From: Lysobacter sp. 5GHs7-4
GTDB taxonomy: Bacteria; Pseudomonadota; Gammaproteobacteria; Xanthomonadales; Xanthomonadaceae
Assembly: GCF_021284765.1 (NCBI RefSeq)
Contig: NZ_CP089924.1
Span: 4,544,001 to 4,608,000, forward strand
Reading direction: 5' to 3'
Length of the DNA: 64,000 bases
Position numbers and translations under genes: made by a program. Every line of letters begins with the position of its first letter. The stretch's first letter is position 1. The notes under the pieces were generated by a model. The model was not told the DNA's origin. It ran no database searches and saw nothing but the letters and a program-made list of their open reading frames with translations. This document shows positions 1 to 8,235 of the stretch, piece after piece.

Positions 1-106
1 CGCCCTCGTCGGAGGACGCCTTGGCGGGGCCGAGCAACAGCGCCGCGGCCAAACCCACGACCAGCGCCACGTACAAGCCGGCGCGTATCGGATAGCGAAT
101 CTTCAT
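1..106 (-). CDS. N-terminal fragment of an exported or membrane protein (cut by window edge)
   Basis: The first 35 residues are visible. They have a basic start (MKIRYPIR) followed by a hydrophobic stretch rich in Ala, Leu and Val, as in a signal peptide or membrane anchor. The start lies 24 bases downstream of the stop of the HEAT-repeat gene on the same strand, so it is probably the fourth gene of the sigma/anti-sigma operon. The remainder lies outside the window and no function can be given. Confidence 0.6.
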   Translation of the reverse strand, partial: MKIRYPIRAGLYVALVVGLAAALLLGPAKASSDEG

Positions 107-129
107 GGCAACTCCGTGGCTTTGCGCGC

Positions 130-1203
130 TCAGCGGCGCGGACGGTTGGGGTCGTAACCGGCATCCAGCAGCACGCGCTGCACCGCGCGCTGCTCGTCGG
201 CACTGGTGGCCTGGTGATAGAGCTTCATCACCACGCCTTCGTTGGATGCCACCAGCAGGCTCTTCAGCACTTCCTGGCGCAGCAGCGGCGCGCCGCGCAC
301 GTTCGGGTACAGCGCCAGCAGATCGCGCGTGGCGTTGGCGGTGCCCAGCGCCTGGATCGCGGCGATGCGGGTGCCGGCATCGACCGAACTGTTGGCGACC
401 TCGGCCAACACCTCGCTCTGTCCGGCCACGCCCAGCGCCTGCAGGGCGCCGGCGCGCAGGTGCGGCTCGGTGCTGTGGCGCGCGACTTCGGCCAGGTCCT
501 CGTAGCTGCCGGCCACGCCCATGGCCTTGAGCACCAGCAGCTTGCGCTGCGGCTCGGGCACGGCGGCATAAACCTGGCGCAGCTCGTCGCCGGCGTTGGC
601 CACGGCCAGCATGCGCACCGCGCGTTCGGACAGGGCGCGGTCCTTGCCGCGCGCGACCGCCGCCACCTGGGCCAGCGCGCCGGCATCGTCCATCTGGCTG
701 AGCAGGAACAGCGCGCGCTGCTTCAGGCGCGGTGCGCCGGAACCGTTGAGGATGCCGACCAGTTTCGGGATCGCCTGCGCCGGCGGCTCCTGCAGCATGC
801 CGGTCAGCGAATCTTCGCCGTCCACCGCCGCGGGCCTGCCCTTGCCGTGCAACAGCATCGCCGCATCGCGGTTCCAGCGGCTGCGCGGGAATTCGCTGCG
901 CAGGCGCCGGACCAGCGCCGCCGCCTCCTGGTCGCGACCGCCGCGCATCAGCGCATAGGCCTGCCAGTACACCGCCGCGTCGACCGTGCTGGGCTCGTTC
1001 TGGCGCAGGCGCCGTTCCAAGTCGGCGAAGCGCAGTTGCGCCAGCTTCCAATCGCCGGCGCCCAGCGCGCTGTGGCCCTGCCAGTACAGCGCGTTCATTT
1101 CGCCGCCCGGATCCAGCGGCGCCGCCGCCAGCGGCGTGGCGAACAGCAAAGTCGTCAAAACCAGGGCGGCCAGGCGCGGACGCAAAGGGGTGTACCGGAT
1201 CAT
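130..1203 (-). CDS. Exported HEAT-repeat / helical-repeat protein
   Basis: This 357-residue protein begins with a signal peptide of about 27 residues ending near ATPLAAA. Residues 35-115 look like TPR-type helices (YWQGHSALGAGDWKLAQ). From about residue 140 on there are successive HEAT-like helical repeats with the pattern 'LGVAGQSEVLAEVA' and 'LGTANATRDLLALY', suggesting a periplasmic protein-binding scaffold. The start overlaps the stop of the anti-sigma-like gene by 4 bases, which indicates translational coupling. The combination of ECF sigma factor, membrane protein and HEAT protein suggests a role in sensing or transducing an envelope signal. That role is inferred from context only. Confidence 0.75.
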   Translation of the reverse strand: MIRYTPLRPRLAALVLTTLLFATPLAAAPLDPGGEMNALYWQGHSALGAGDWKLAQLRFADLERRLRQNEPSTVDAAVYWQAYALMRGGRDQEAAALVRRLRSEFPRSRWNRDAAMLLHGKGRPAAVDGEDSLTGMLQEPPAQAIPKLVGILNGSGAPRLKQRALFLLSQMDDAGALAQVAAVARGKDRALSERAVRMLAVANAGDELRQVYAAVPEPQRKLLVLKAMGVAGSYEDLAEVARHSTEPHLRAGALQALGVAGQSEVLAEVANSSVDAGTRIAAIQALGTANATRDLLALYPNVRGAPLLRQEVLKSLLVASNEGVVMKLYHQATSADEQRAVQRVLLDAGYDPNRPRR

Positions 1204-2042
1204 GTCGTCGCTCCTTCCTGCGTCGCGGCGGCGCCGCTGCGCTGTTGCAAACGCGCCTGCACCGCGCGCACCTGGAACACCAGATCGCTGCCGTCGACGT
1301 AGTCGCGCAACGCGTTTTCTTTTTCGATGCCCGCAGCGGGGCTGCGGTTAGCCAGTTCGATCAGGGTCGGTTCCAGCGAGTGCAGGAACCCGGCCAGCGC
1401 GCGGTCGCCGCGTTCGCTGGCCGCGGCGGCGTAGAGACGGTTGTCGTCGACCAGTTCGCGCACGTATTGCGGATCCATCGGCGCCAGCGCGCCGCCGTCG
1501 TTGTTGACCACGCTCAGCAGCAGGCCTTCGGTGCTGCGCAGATGGCCGGCGACGTAGGCGTCGAGCACGCGGTCGGCGCTGCCTGTGGCCGGATCGGCGG
1601 CCGCATCGGGAGCCGGCGCGGCGGGTTGCAGCGCGGGCTGCACCGCGACCGGTGCCGCCGGCTGCACCGCATCGCGCGGCCGCAGCGACCAGGTCACCGC
1701 CAGGCCCAGCACCGCGGTCGCCGCCAGGCCCGCGCCCCAGGCGCGCCAGCGGCGGCGCGGGCGCGCGTGCGCATGCGGGCGCGCGGCCGGGACTGTCGCC
1801 GTCGCCGCGGCCGGCGTTTCGTGCAGGCGCGGCTGCAGGCGTTGCCACAGGCGCTTTTCCAGGTCGGGATCGTACGGCGGCAGCGCGTCGGCATCGGCCG
1901 CGGCCAGGATCTGGCGCAGCGTCTGATAGCGCGCGGCCAGGGCCGGCGTGGCCGCCAGCGCCGCGGCGATCTCGCGCACGCGCTCCGGCGCCAGGCCGTC
2001 GCGGTAGTGGTACAGGATCAGGTCGTCGTCGCGGATGGACAT
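1200..2042 (-). CDS. Membrane anti-sigma-factor-like protein
   Basis: This 280-residue protein has a cytoplasmic N-terminal part starting MSIRDDDLILYHYRDGL. A single transmembrane helix lies near residues 97-116 (AWGAGLAATAVLGLAVTWSL), followed by an Ala/Pro-rich linker and a probably periplasmic helical domain of about 120 residues. Its position, 3 bases after the ECF sigma gene, together with this topology is typical of an anti-sigma factor. No zinc-binding HxxxCxxC motif is visible, so it is not a classical ZAS-type anti-sigma. The assignment rests on topology and context. It overlaps the next gene by 4 bases. Confidence 0.65.
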   Translation of the reverse strand: MSIRDDDLILYHYRDGLAPERVREIAAALAATPALAARYQTLRQILAAADADALPPYDPDLEKRLWQRLQPRLHETPAAATATVPAARPHAHARPRRRWRAWGAGLAATAVLGLAVTWSLRPRDAVQPAAPVAVQPALQPAAPAPDAAADPATGSADRVLDAYVAGHLRSTEGLLLSVVNNDGGALAPMDPQYVRELVDDNRLYAAAASERGDRALAGFLHSLEPTLIELANRSPAAGIEKENALRDYVDGSDLVFQVRAVQARLQQRSGAAATQEGATT

Positions 2043-2045
2043 GGC

Positions 2046-2660
2046 TTACCTCAAGGTTTCCAGCGCGTCGCGCAACTTGCGCACGGCGCGGAAGATGGCC
2101 TGCTTGCACTGGCCGGTGTTCATGCCCAGGGTCTCGGCGATCCGCTCCAGCGGCTCGCCCTCCCAGTGGCGCAGGACGAACGCGGCGCGTTCGGACGGAC
2201 TCAGGCGCTGCATCTGGCGGTCGATGCGCAGACCGATCTGCACGCCGGACGCGCGCGCTTCAGGATCGGGCGCGTCGTCGGGCAGCGCCGCCAGCACATC
2301 CGCGCCCTCGTCCTCGTCGGCGGCCGCCAGGGTCGCGTTGGCGTCCTGGCGGTGGCGGGCGTCGCGGCGCAGTTGCTCCAGCGCGGCGTTGACCGCGATC
2401 CGGTGCAGCCAGGTCGAGAACGCGGCGCGGCCGTCGTAGCCGGCCAGCCCGCGCCAGGCCTTGTAGAACGCCTCCTGCACCGCGTCCTCGGCCAGGGCGG
2501 CGTCGCGGGTGATGCGGAAACACAGCTGGAACAGCGGCCGCGCATGCGCCTCGACCAGCCCGCGGAACGCGCGCTCGTCGCCCGCGCGCGCCCTGGCCAC
2601 CGCCGATTGCGCTGCACTGTCCAAAGGTGGGTCGCCGCCGTCCATCCCCATAGGATGCAC
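2046..2660 (-). CDS. ECF-family RNA polymerase sigma factor
   Basis: This 204-residue protein has the two-domain layout of group 4 sigma factors. Region 2 lies at about residues 30-95 and includes the core-binding and -10-recognition segment with EDAVQEAFYKAWRG and FSTWLHRIAVNAALEQLRR. An acidic linker follows (residues 105-125). Region 4 is at about 150-200 with LSPSERAAFVLRHWEGEPLERIAETLGM, a helix-turn-helix that reads the -35 element. It is the first gene of an operon with the anti-sigma-like and HEAT-repeat genes. The product should direct transcription of its own operon and of a small envelope-related regulon, as is usual for such pairs. Confidence 0.9.
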   Translation of the reverse strand: MHPMGMDGGDPPLDSAAQSAVARARAGDERAFRGLVEAHARPLFQLCFRITRDAALAEDAVQEAFYKAWRGLAGYDGRAAFSTWLHRIAVNAALEQLRRDARHRQDANATLAAADEDEGADVLAALPDDAPDPEARASGVQIGLRIDRQMQRLSPSERAAFVLRHWEGEPLERIAETLGMNTGQCKQAIFRAVRKLRDALETLR

Positions 2661-2707
2661 GCTGCCCGGATTCGGTTAGCCGCGATTTTGCCGCCAGCGG
2701 CGACGGC

Positions 2708-4960
2708 CTAGAACCGGTAGCGGATCTTGGCCAGCAGCTGGTCGGCGTCGCGCAGGCCCAGGGCGTCGTCGAACAGCTCGCCGCCGCCGACGCCGTCGCG
2801 TTCCTGGCGCCGGTAGCCACCGCGCGAGTACGCCAGGAACACGTCCGACTGCGGCCCCAGCAGGTAGCGGTAGCGCAGCTGCAGGCCGAAGTTGTTGACG
2901 TCGAAATCCGGCCGCGCCTCGCCGCTGGCGCTCAGCTGCCCATTGGGCTGCAGGCGGTAGCGCTGGCCGCGGCTGCCGCGCACCGCCACCCATTCCGACT
3001 TCAGGCGCAGCTCGTGGCGACGGCCCGGGAACCAGCTCAGGCCCAGGCTGGCGAAGTCGCCGCGCCGGGCGTAGCGGCCGAAGTCGCGCCCGCCCTCCCA
3101 GATCAGCCAGTCCTCGCCGCGGTCGGGACCGAATTCGAACGAGGCGTTGAAGGCCTCGTCGGGATACCAGTTCGCGCCCAGCACCCACTCCTGCGTCGGC
3201 CGCGCGCTCAGCCCGCGCGGCACCAACGACGCCGATGCGGTCAGCGACCAGTCGCCGTAGCGGCGGCTGACGTAGCCAGCCTCGGCATCGTAACGGCCCG
3301 ACCGCCGCCACAGGCCGTTGCCGCGCGAGATTAGATCGTCCCAGCCGGCGCCGATCAGGCTGGCTTCCAGGTACACCAGGTCGCCGCTGCGGAAGTTGAG
3401 GTCGGCGCCCAGCAGCAGGTAGGTCGGCAGGCGGTCGCCGCTGTCGTTGCCGCGCGCCTGCAGCTCGGCCGTCCAGCGCGTGCTGCCCAGGCGCGAGGCC
3501 GCGTCCTGGATGCGGTGCAGGTAGACCGCGGTCAGTTCCAGTTCGTTGAGGCTGGCGCGGCGCTGGAAGCCCAGGTCGTTGAAGTCCAGGCGGCGGCCGA
3601 AATGGGTGGCCTCCAGTTCGTAGCGCCAGCGGTCCGACGGCGTCCAGTTGACGCGCAGCCAGGCGCCGCTGTCGTCGCTGCGCCGGCCGGCCTGCTCGAT
3701 GAAACTGCCCAACGCCTGCGCGTTGACGATCAGGCGCGGGTTGGGTTTCCAGCTCAGGTCCAGCGCCTGCACCTGCGCCTCGCGATCGCGATAAGGCCGC
3801 TGCACCAGGCTGCCCAGCCAGCCCAGGTTGAGGCCGGGCCGCAGCGGATACTGCAGGCGCGCGGCGTAGAAGTCGCGGCCGGCTTCGCCATCCTCGCTGG
3901 CGGCGAGCAGTCCGTAACCCAATGCGCCGACGGAGCCGTTGAGCTTGAGCGCGACGTCGATGTCGCTGGCGCCGGAACCGTCGTCGGCCTCCGCGCCGAT
4001 GCGGCGGGTGTGGATCAAGCGGCCCGAGTCGGGCGTGGTCAGGTCGAAGATGCTCTGGTTCTCGGTGAAGAACGGGCGGCGGTCGCTGTAGAAGGTTTCC
4101 ACCGCGTCGAAGTTGATCACCAGATCGTCGGATTCGACCTGGCCGAAATCCGGATTGACCGTGGCGCTGAGCTGGAAACCCGGCGACGGCTTCCAGAACA
4201 CGTCGACGCCGGCGTTGTAGCGTGTGCGCTGGCCGATCAGGTCGTGGTTGGCGGTCAGGTAAGGCCAGATATGCAGCAGCGATTTGCGGTACTGCGGAAT
4301 CTCGATGGTCTCGAAGCCGGACACGAAGCGCCCGCGCGAGGGCGACAGCGCCGGATAAGCCTGACGCTCGCCGTTGCTGCCCAGGGTGCGGCTGAAATAG
4401 ACGTTGACCTTGCGCGTGGCGGTGTCGGTGCCGCGCATGGTCGCCACCGACCACGGGATCAGCAGTTCGGCCTGCCAACCGTCCGCGCTTTCGCTGACCG
4501 CCCAGGACCAGTCGGTGTCCCAGTCCAGGTTGGTCAGATTCTCGTTGGCGATCACGCCATCCTGCACCGAGCCGGACAGGTCGACGCTGAAGCTGTAGGC
4601 GCCGCGGCCGTCGCCGTCGAAATCGATGCTCACGTTGACGCGGTCGGCGACGCGGTTCTGGTCGCGTTCCAGGCGCGGCTTGACCCGCGCGAACGCCGCC
4701 GACTGCTCCAGCTCGAACGCCACCGCGATGCCGTCGGGCGTGGACAGCAGCCGCGCCTGGGTGGAGGAACCCGGCGCCGGCGCGTCCAGACGGAACGGCT
4801 CGGTGACCTTGAAGTCGCGGTAACGGCGCGCCTGCTCCCACTCGGGCTCGTCGAGCTTGCCGTCGACCACGATCGCCGCCTGCGCGCTCGCGCACAAACC
4901 CAGCGACAACACTATCCCGCCGCATGCGCGCGCATGCGTTTTGATGACTCGCGTTTGCAT
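2708..4960 (-). CDS. DUF5916 outer-membrane protein with CBM9-like N-terminal domain
   Basis: This 750-residue protein has a signal peptide (residues 1-28, ending ASAQA). The N-terminal domain is of the carbohydrate-binding family 9/DOMON-like type (IVVDGKLDEPEWEQA, then SIDFDGDGRGAYSFSVD). The rest, from about residue 230 on, is rich in alternating aromatic and polar beta strands and ends in a terminal Phe (KIRYRF), typical of an outer-membrane barrel. This is the layout of the DUF5916 family, common in Xanthomonadaceae and Bacteroidota. The function of the family is not established. The gene is on the same strand as the sigma operon and 47 bases upstream of it, so read-through is possible. 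Confidence 0.8.
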   Translation of the reverse strand: MQTRVIKTHARACGGIVLSLGLCASAQAAIVVDGKLDEPEWEQARRYRDFKVTEPFRLDAPAPGSSTQARLLSTPDGIAVAFELEQSAAFARVKPRLERDQNRVADRVNVSIDFDGDGRGAYSFSVDLSGSVQDGVIANENLTNLDWDTDWSWAVSESADGWQAELLIPWSVATMRGTDTATRKVNVYFSRTLGSNGERQAYPALSPSRGRFVSGFETIEIPQYRKSLLHIWPYLTANHDLIGQRTRYNAGVDVFWKPSPGFQLSATVNPDFGQVESDDLVINFDAVETFYSDRRPFFTENQSIFDLTTPDSGRLIHTRRIGAEADDGSGASDIDVALKLNGSVGALGYGLLAASEDGEAGRDFYAARLQYPLRPGLNLGWLGSLVQRPYRDREAQVQALDLSWKPNPRLIVNAQALGSFIEQAGRRSDDSGAWLRVNWTPSDRWRYELEATHFGRRLDFNDLGFQRRASLNELELTAVYLHRIQDAASRLGSTRWTAELQARGNDSGDRLPTYLLLGADLNFRSGDLVYLEASLIGAGWDDLISRGNGLWRRSGRYDAEAGYVSRRYGDWSLTASASLVPRGLSARPTQEWVLGANWYPDEAFNASFEFGPDRGEDWLIWEGGRDFGRYARRGDFASLGLSWFPGRRHELRLKSEWVAVRGSRGQRYRLQPNGQLSASGEARPDFDVNNFGLQLRYRYLLGPQSDVFLAYSRGGYRRQERDGVGGGELFDDALGLRDADQLLAKIRYRF

Positions 4961-5053
4961 TGCTGACCCTGCGTCGATCGGATCGTCGACCTAAGGGATT
5001 GGACGCGGCAGCGACGCGGCGGTTAGGTGCGATTCGATCCGGCGCAAACGAAT

Positions 5054-5079
5054 GCGCCAGGCCGGTGAGGGCCTGGCGC
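5054..5079 (-). terminator. Hairpin terminator after the first effector gene
   Basis: A perfect 10-bp stem (gcgccaggcc / ggcctggcgc) with a 6-nt loop lies 30 bases beyond the stop codon of the effector gene ending at 5109. On the minus strand it is followed by a short T-containing stretch (attcgtttg). It probably separates the effector cluster from the downstream DUF5916 gene. Confidence 0.6.
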
Positions 5080-5108
5080 GGAGTCGTTCAACGAAGTGAC
5101 CGATGCAA

Positions 5109-6554
5109 TCAGTGCGTAAACGGATGCTTGACCTGCTGCTGCCCCTGTTGCTGGCCCTGCTGCTGCACATGGCTGAGCCGCGCCGCTTCCTGGGTGCTGT
5201 CGGCGATCGACTGCTTCACCGCGACCTGCGTGGACACCTGGCCGAAGCTGTGCACGCCGCGCGGATCGCCCTGGATCGCGAACAGCGAGCTGCCGTCGCC
5301 GCTGCGCGCGATCACGTCGATCGAGGTCAGCTTGGCGGCCTTGGCCGACACCGCCAGCGCGCCGGCCGCGTTCTCCAGCTCCTGGCCGTTCATGCGCTTG
5401 CCGATGTCGGTGTTGGACAGGCCGGTCATGGACAGCTTGTACAGGTTGTGGTCCGGATGCTCGGCGTCCTTGATCAGCATCGGCCGGCCGGGCTCGTAGC
5501 TGCGCGCCAGCTCGCGGATCTGCTTGCGCATTTCCGGGCTGAGCTGGCCGCCGTCGTCGACCAGCCAGCCGTCGAACTCGCCGCGCTTCATCGGCTTTTC
5601 CTTGTCGCGGAACTCCATCTCGGCGTTGAGCTCGAACTCGTGCGAGCTGTTGACGCTGCGACCGACCAGCCGCAGGTTGCTGGTTTCGTTGTAGGCGTCC
5701 AGCGCATTGGCCTTGGTGGCCGTGCCGTCCTGGGTGTGCTTCATCATTTCCTTGGCCAGGATTTCGAACGGCAGCTCGTGGTCGATGTCCAGGGCGTCGC
5801 GCGTGCACAGCTGGCCGGACGCGGCGCAGCGGAACAGGTGCACCTGCTGCTTCTGGCCGGTGTCCGGATTGGACGCCTCCACGGTGCAGGCGTACTGCTT
5901 CTGCAGCTGCGATTCGTACCATTTGCCGACCACGCCCGCGTCGAAGCTCAGGCCCTTTCGGCCCTCGTCCGGCGACCACTCCTTTTCCATCGTGGTCTTG
6001 GTGCGCCGGGCCAGATCGCGTTCGTCGTCGAACTTGGGATGGTCGGCCTTGGCGTCGAAGCCGAAACGCTCGCCCACCCACTCCTGCCACTGCGGGGAGT
6101 TGACGCCGTAGGTGGTCAGGACATTGTCGGCGCTGTCGCGCGCGCGGTTCACCACCGCCGGCAGCATGCGCAGGTTGCTGACGTCGTTGTAGGCCATGTG
6201 CGCCTCGGCATGGGTCTTCACGCCCAGCGCGTTGAAGTGCTCCTTCCACGGCGTGACGTGGTCGATGTCCAGCGCGTCGGTGCTGTGCCAGGTGTTGCTG
6301 CTTTTGTTGTGGTACAGCAGCACGTTGCCCTGCGGGGTTTCGAAACCCTGCGGGCGCATGAACTTGGCCGCCCAGTCGTTGCGCATGTACTCGACCGTGG
6401 AATCGTAGAAACCCACGCTGGCGCGGGTGTCCGAATCCTTCCACGGCTTGCGCTGCAGCTTGGCGCCGTGCTCGGTCGGCGACTCGTCTTCCCAGGTCAC
6501 CAGGGTGACCTGCTTGCCGCTGCCCAGCGTTTCCTTTTCGAAGCTATGTCCCAT
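5109..6554 (-). CDS. Putative X-T4SS effector: two HNH-like modules + XVIPCD tail (paralogue 1)
   Basis: This 481-residue protein has two HNH/DUF1524-like modules. Module 1 has the metal-site motif DIDH (residues 96-99), an AYNDVSNLRMLPAVVNRARD segment (121-140) supplying the N...N residues, and a W-rich tail. Module 2 has a second DIDH (256-259) and AYNETSNLRLVGRSVNSSHE (288-305). Residues from about 366 to the end (HPDHNLYKL... SIDVIARSGDGSSLFAIQGD... HVQQQGQQQ) match the XVIPCD, the C-terminal signal that binds VirD4 and marks antibacterial effectors of the Xanthomonadales type IV secretion system, and end in a Gln-rich tail. The predicted role is a nuclease toxin injected into rival bacteria. 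The start is supported by AAGGAG 10 bases upstream. No cognate immunity gene is adjacent. Nuclease activity is inferred from motif shape. Confidence 0.75.
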   Translation of the reverse strand: MGHSFEKETLGSGKQVTLVTWEDESPTEHGAKLQRKPWKDSDTRASVGFYDSTVEYMRNDWAAKFMRPQGFETPQGNVLLYHNKSSNTWHSTDALDIDHVTPWKEHFNALGVKTHAEAHMAYNDVSNLRMLPAVVNRARDSADNVLTTYGVNSPQWQEWVGERFGFDAKADHPKFDDERDLARRTKTTMEKEWSPDEGRKGLSFDAGVVGKWYESQLQKQYACTVEASNPDTGQKQQVHLFRCAASGQLCTRDALDIDHELPFEILAKEMMKHTQDGTATKANALDAYNETSNLRLVGRSVNSSHEFELNAEMEFRDKEKPMKRGEFDGWLVDDGGQLSPEMRKQIRELARSYEPGRPMLIKDAEHPDHNLYKLSMTGLSNTDIGKRMNGQELENAAGALAVSAKAAKLTSIDVIARSGDGSSLFAIQGDPRGVHSFGQVSTQVAVKQSIADSTQEAARLSHVQQQGQQQGQQQVKHPFTH

Positions 6555-6659
6555 TACCGCCTCTCCTTGTCGATGACGTCCGGCCGCGTGCGTCGAACCG
6601 ATCCGATGGCTGGCCGTCCCGGTATCGCGATCGTGGCGACCGCGACCGGGCGGCGCGGA

Positions 6660-8147
6660 TCACTGCACCAGACCGCGATGTTGCTGCTGCGCCTGCTGCC
6701 AGCTCTGCTGGGTCGGCGTGGCCACGCTGGCGATGTCCTGCGTGTTCTGCTGCACGGTGCGGTTGAGCAGCGCCTGCTCGGGATGGTGGACCACGTCGCG
6801 CGCGCCGCTGAAGCCATGGTCGCGCACCGCGTACAGGCTGCCTTCGTGGCTGACCACGCGCGAGATGTCCGGCATATGGTTCTGCTTGGCCAACAGCGCC
6901 ACCGACGAGGCCAGCACCTCCTGTTGCTGCTGCGGCAGACGCGTGTACTCGTCCTGCACGCACTTGAGCGCGTTGCAGTACAGCGGATGGTCGGGATGGC
7001 GCGCGTCGTTGAGCAACGGCGCCTGTTGCTGCGGCTGCTGCGGCGGCACGAACGGTGGCAGCCCGCCGAAGCCGCCCTCGACCATGGTGGCGGTGCGGCC
7101 GTAGGTCTGCTGCATGGTCGCGCGGACCTGGGCGCTGATGCTGCTGGACGCCACCAGTTGGTCCTCGCGGTAGTCGCCGGGCAAGGGCTTGAGCACTACG
7201 TCGTCGCGGAACTGGCCCTCGCGGTTGAGCTCCCACTCGTGACCGCTGTTCGCGCTGCGGCCGACCAGGCGCAGGTTGGTGGTTTCGTTGTAGGCGTCCA
7301 GCGCATGGGCCTTGGTGGCGCCGCTGTCGGGCGCGTACTGCATCATCTCCTTGGACAGGATCTCGAACGGCACGCGATGATCGATGTCCAGGGCGTCGCG
7401 CGTGAGCAACTGGCCGGAGGCGTCGCATTTGAACAGCGGCACCTCGCTGATCTTGCCGGTGGTGGGGCTCTTGACCTGCACCGAGCAGGCATAGGCCTGC
7501 TCCAGCTGCGCTTCGTACCACTTGCCGGCGACGCGCGCATCGAAGCTCAGGCCCTTGCGGCCTTCGTCCGGCGACCACGGCGTTTCCATGGTGGTCTTGT
7601 GGCGGCGCGCCAGGTCGCGGTCCTCGTCGAAGCCGGGGCGGTTGACGCTGGGATCGAAACCCAGGCGATCGTCGACCCATTTCTGCCATTGCGGCGAGTT
7701 GGGCCCGTGCGTGTTGTAGACCAAGTCGGCGCTGTCGCGCGCGCGATTGACCACCGCCGGCAGCATGCGCAGGTTGCCGACGTCGTTGTAGGCGCGCATG
7801 GCGTCGGCCTGGTTGGTCACGCCCTTGTTGACGCAGTGCTGCTTCCACGGCGTGGCGTGGTCGATGTCCAGCGCGTCGGTGCTGTGCCAGGTGTCGGTGG
7901 TGGCGTTGTGGAACAGCGCGACCCGCCCGTGCGGCGTGTCGATGTTCTGCCCGTGCATGTTCTTGAACGCCCAATCGTTGCGCATGTACTCGATGGTGGA
8001 GTCGTAGAAGGCCAGCGAATCGCGCGTGTCGTTGCTGGTCCAGCGCGTGTTTTGCAGTCGGGCGCCGTGCTGGGGCGGCGCCAGATCGTCCGTGCTGACC
8101 AGGGTGACGTGGTGTCCGCCCTGCAGGGTTACGTCGTCGAAATGCAT
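6660..8147 (-). CDS. Putative X-T4SS effector: two HNH-like modules + XVIPCD tail (paralogue 2)
   Basis: This 495-residue paralogue of the flanking effectors has the same plan. Module 1 carries DIDH at residues 94-97 with YNDVGNLRMLPAVVNRARDS, and module 2 carries DALDIDHRVPFEIL and YNETTNLRLVGRSANSGHE. A Pro/Gln linker follows (PPFVPPQQPQQQ), then an XVIPCD beginning at HPDHPLYCNALK with ISRVVSHEGSLYAV and a Gln-rich C-terminus. I chose the start at 8147 because AAGGAG lies 8 bases upstream and because the residues from there align with the N-termini of the two paralogues. The open frame extends further upstream but is low-complexity Arg/Pro there. About 100 bases separate it from each neighbour. 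It lacks an adjacent immunity gene. Confidence 0.75.
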   Translation of the reverse strand: MHFDDVTLQGGHHVTLVSTDDLAPPQHGARLQNTRWTSNDTRDSLAFYDSTIEYMRNDWAFKNMHGQNIDTPHGRVALFHNATTDTWHSTDALDIDHATPWKQHCVNKGVTNQADAMRAYNDVGNLRMLPAVVNRARDSADLVYNTHGPNSPQWQKWVDDRLGFDPSVNRPGFDEDRDLARRHKTTMETPWSPDEGRKGLSFDARVAGKWYEAQLEQAYACSVQVKSPTTGKISEVPLFKCDASGQLLTRDALDIDHRVPFEILSKEMMQYAPDSGATKAHALDAYNETTNLRLVGRSANSGHEWELNREGQFRDDVVLKPLPGDYREDQLVASSSISAQVRATMQQTYGRTATMVEGGFGGLPPFVPPQQPQQQAPLLNDARHPDHPLYCNALKCVQDEYTRLPQQQQEVLASSVALLAKQNHMPDISRVVSHEGSLYAVRDHGFSGARDVVHHPEQALLNRTVQQNTQDIASVATPTQQSWQQAQQQHRGLVQ

Positions 8148-8235
8148 GGCTGAACTCCTTGGCGGCGACGCATCGGCGTCCTGTGTGGGGGTGCGGCGGG
8201 TGGAACCGTCGCTGAGTGATCGGTTGGCGCGCGCT

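Noticed and set aside
5103..8153. Long plus-strand open frame (1016 codons) over the effector genes
   Set aside because: It is the antisense of three paralogues with clear family motifs; its text is Arg/His/Val-rich shadow protein and has no Shine-Dalgarno.
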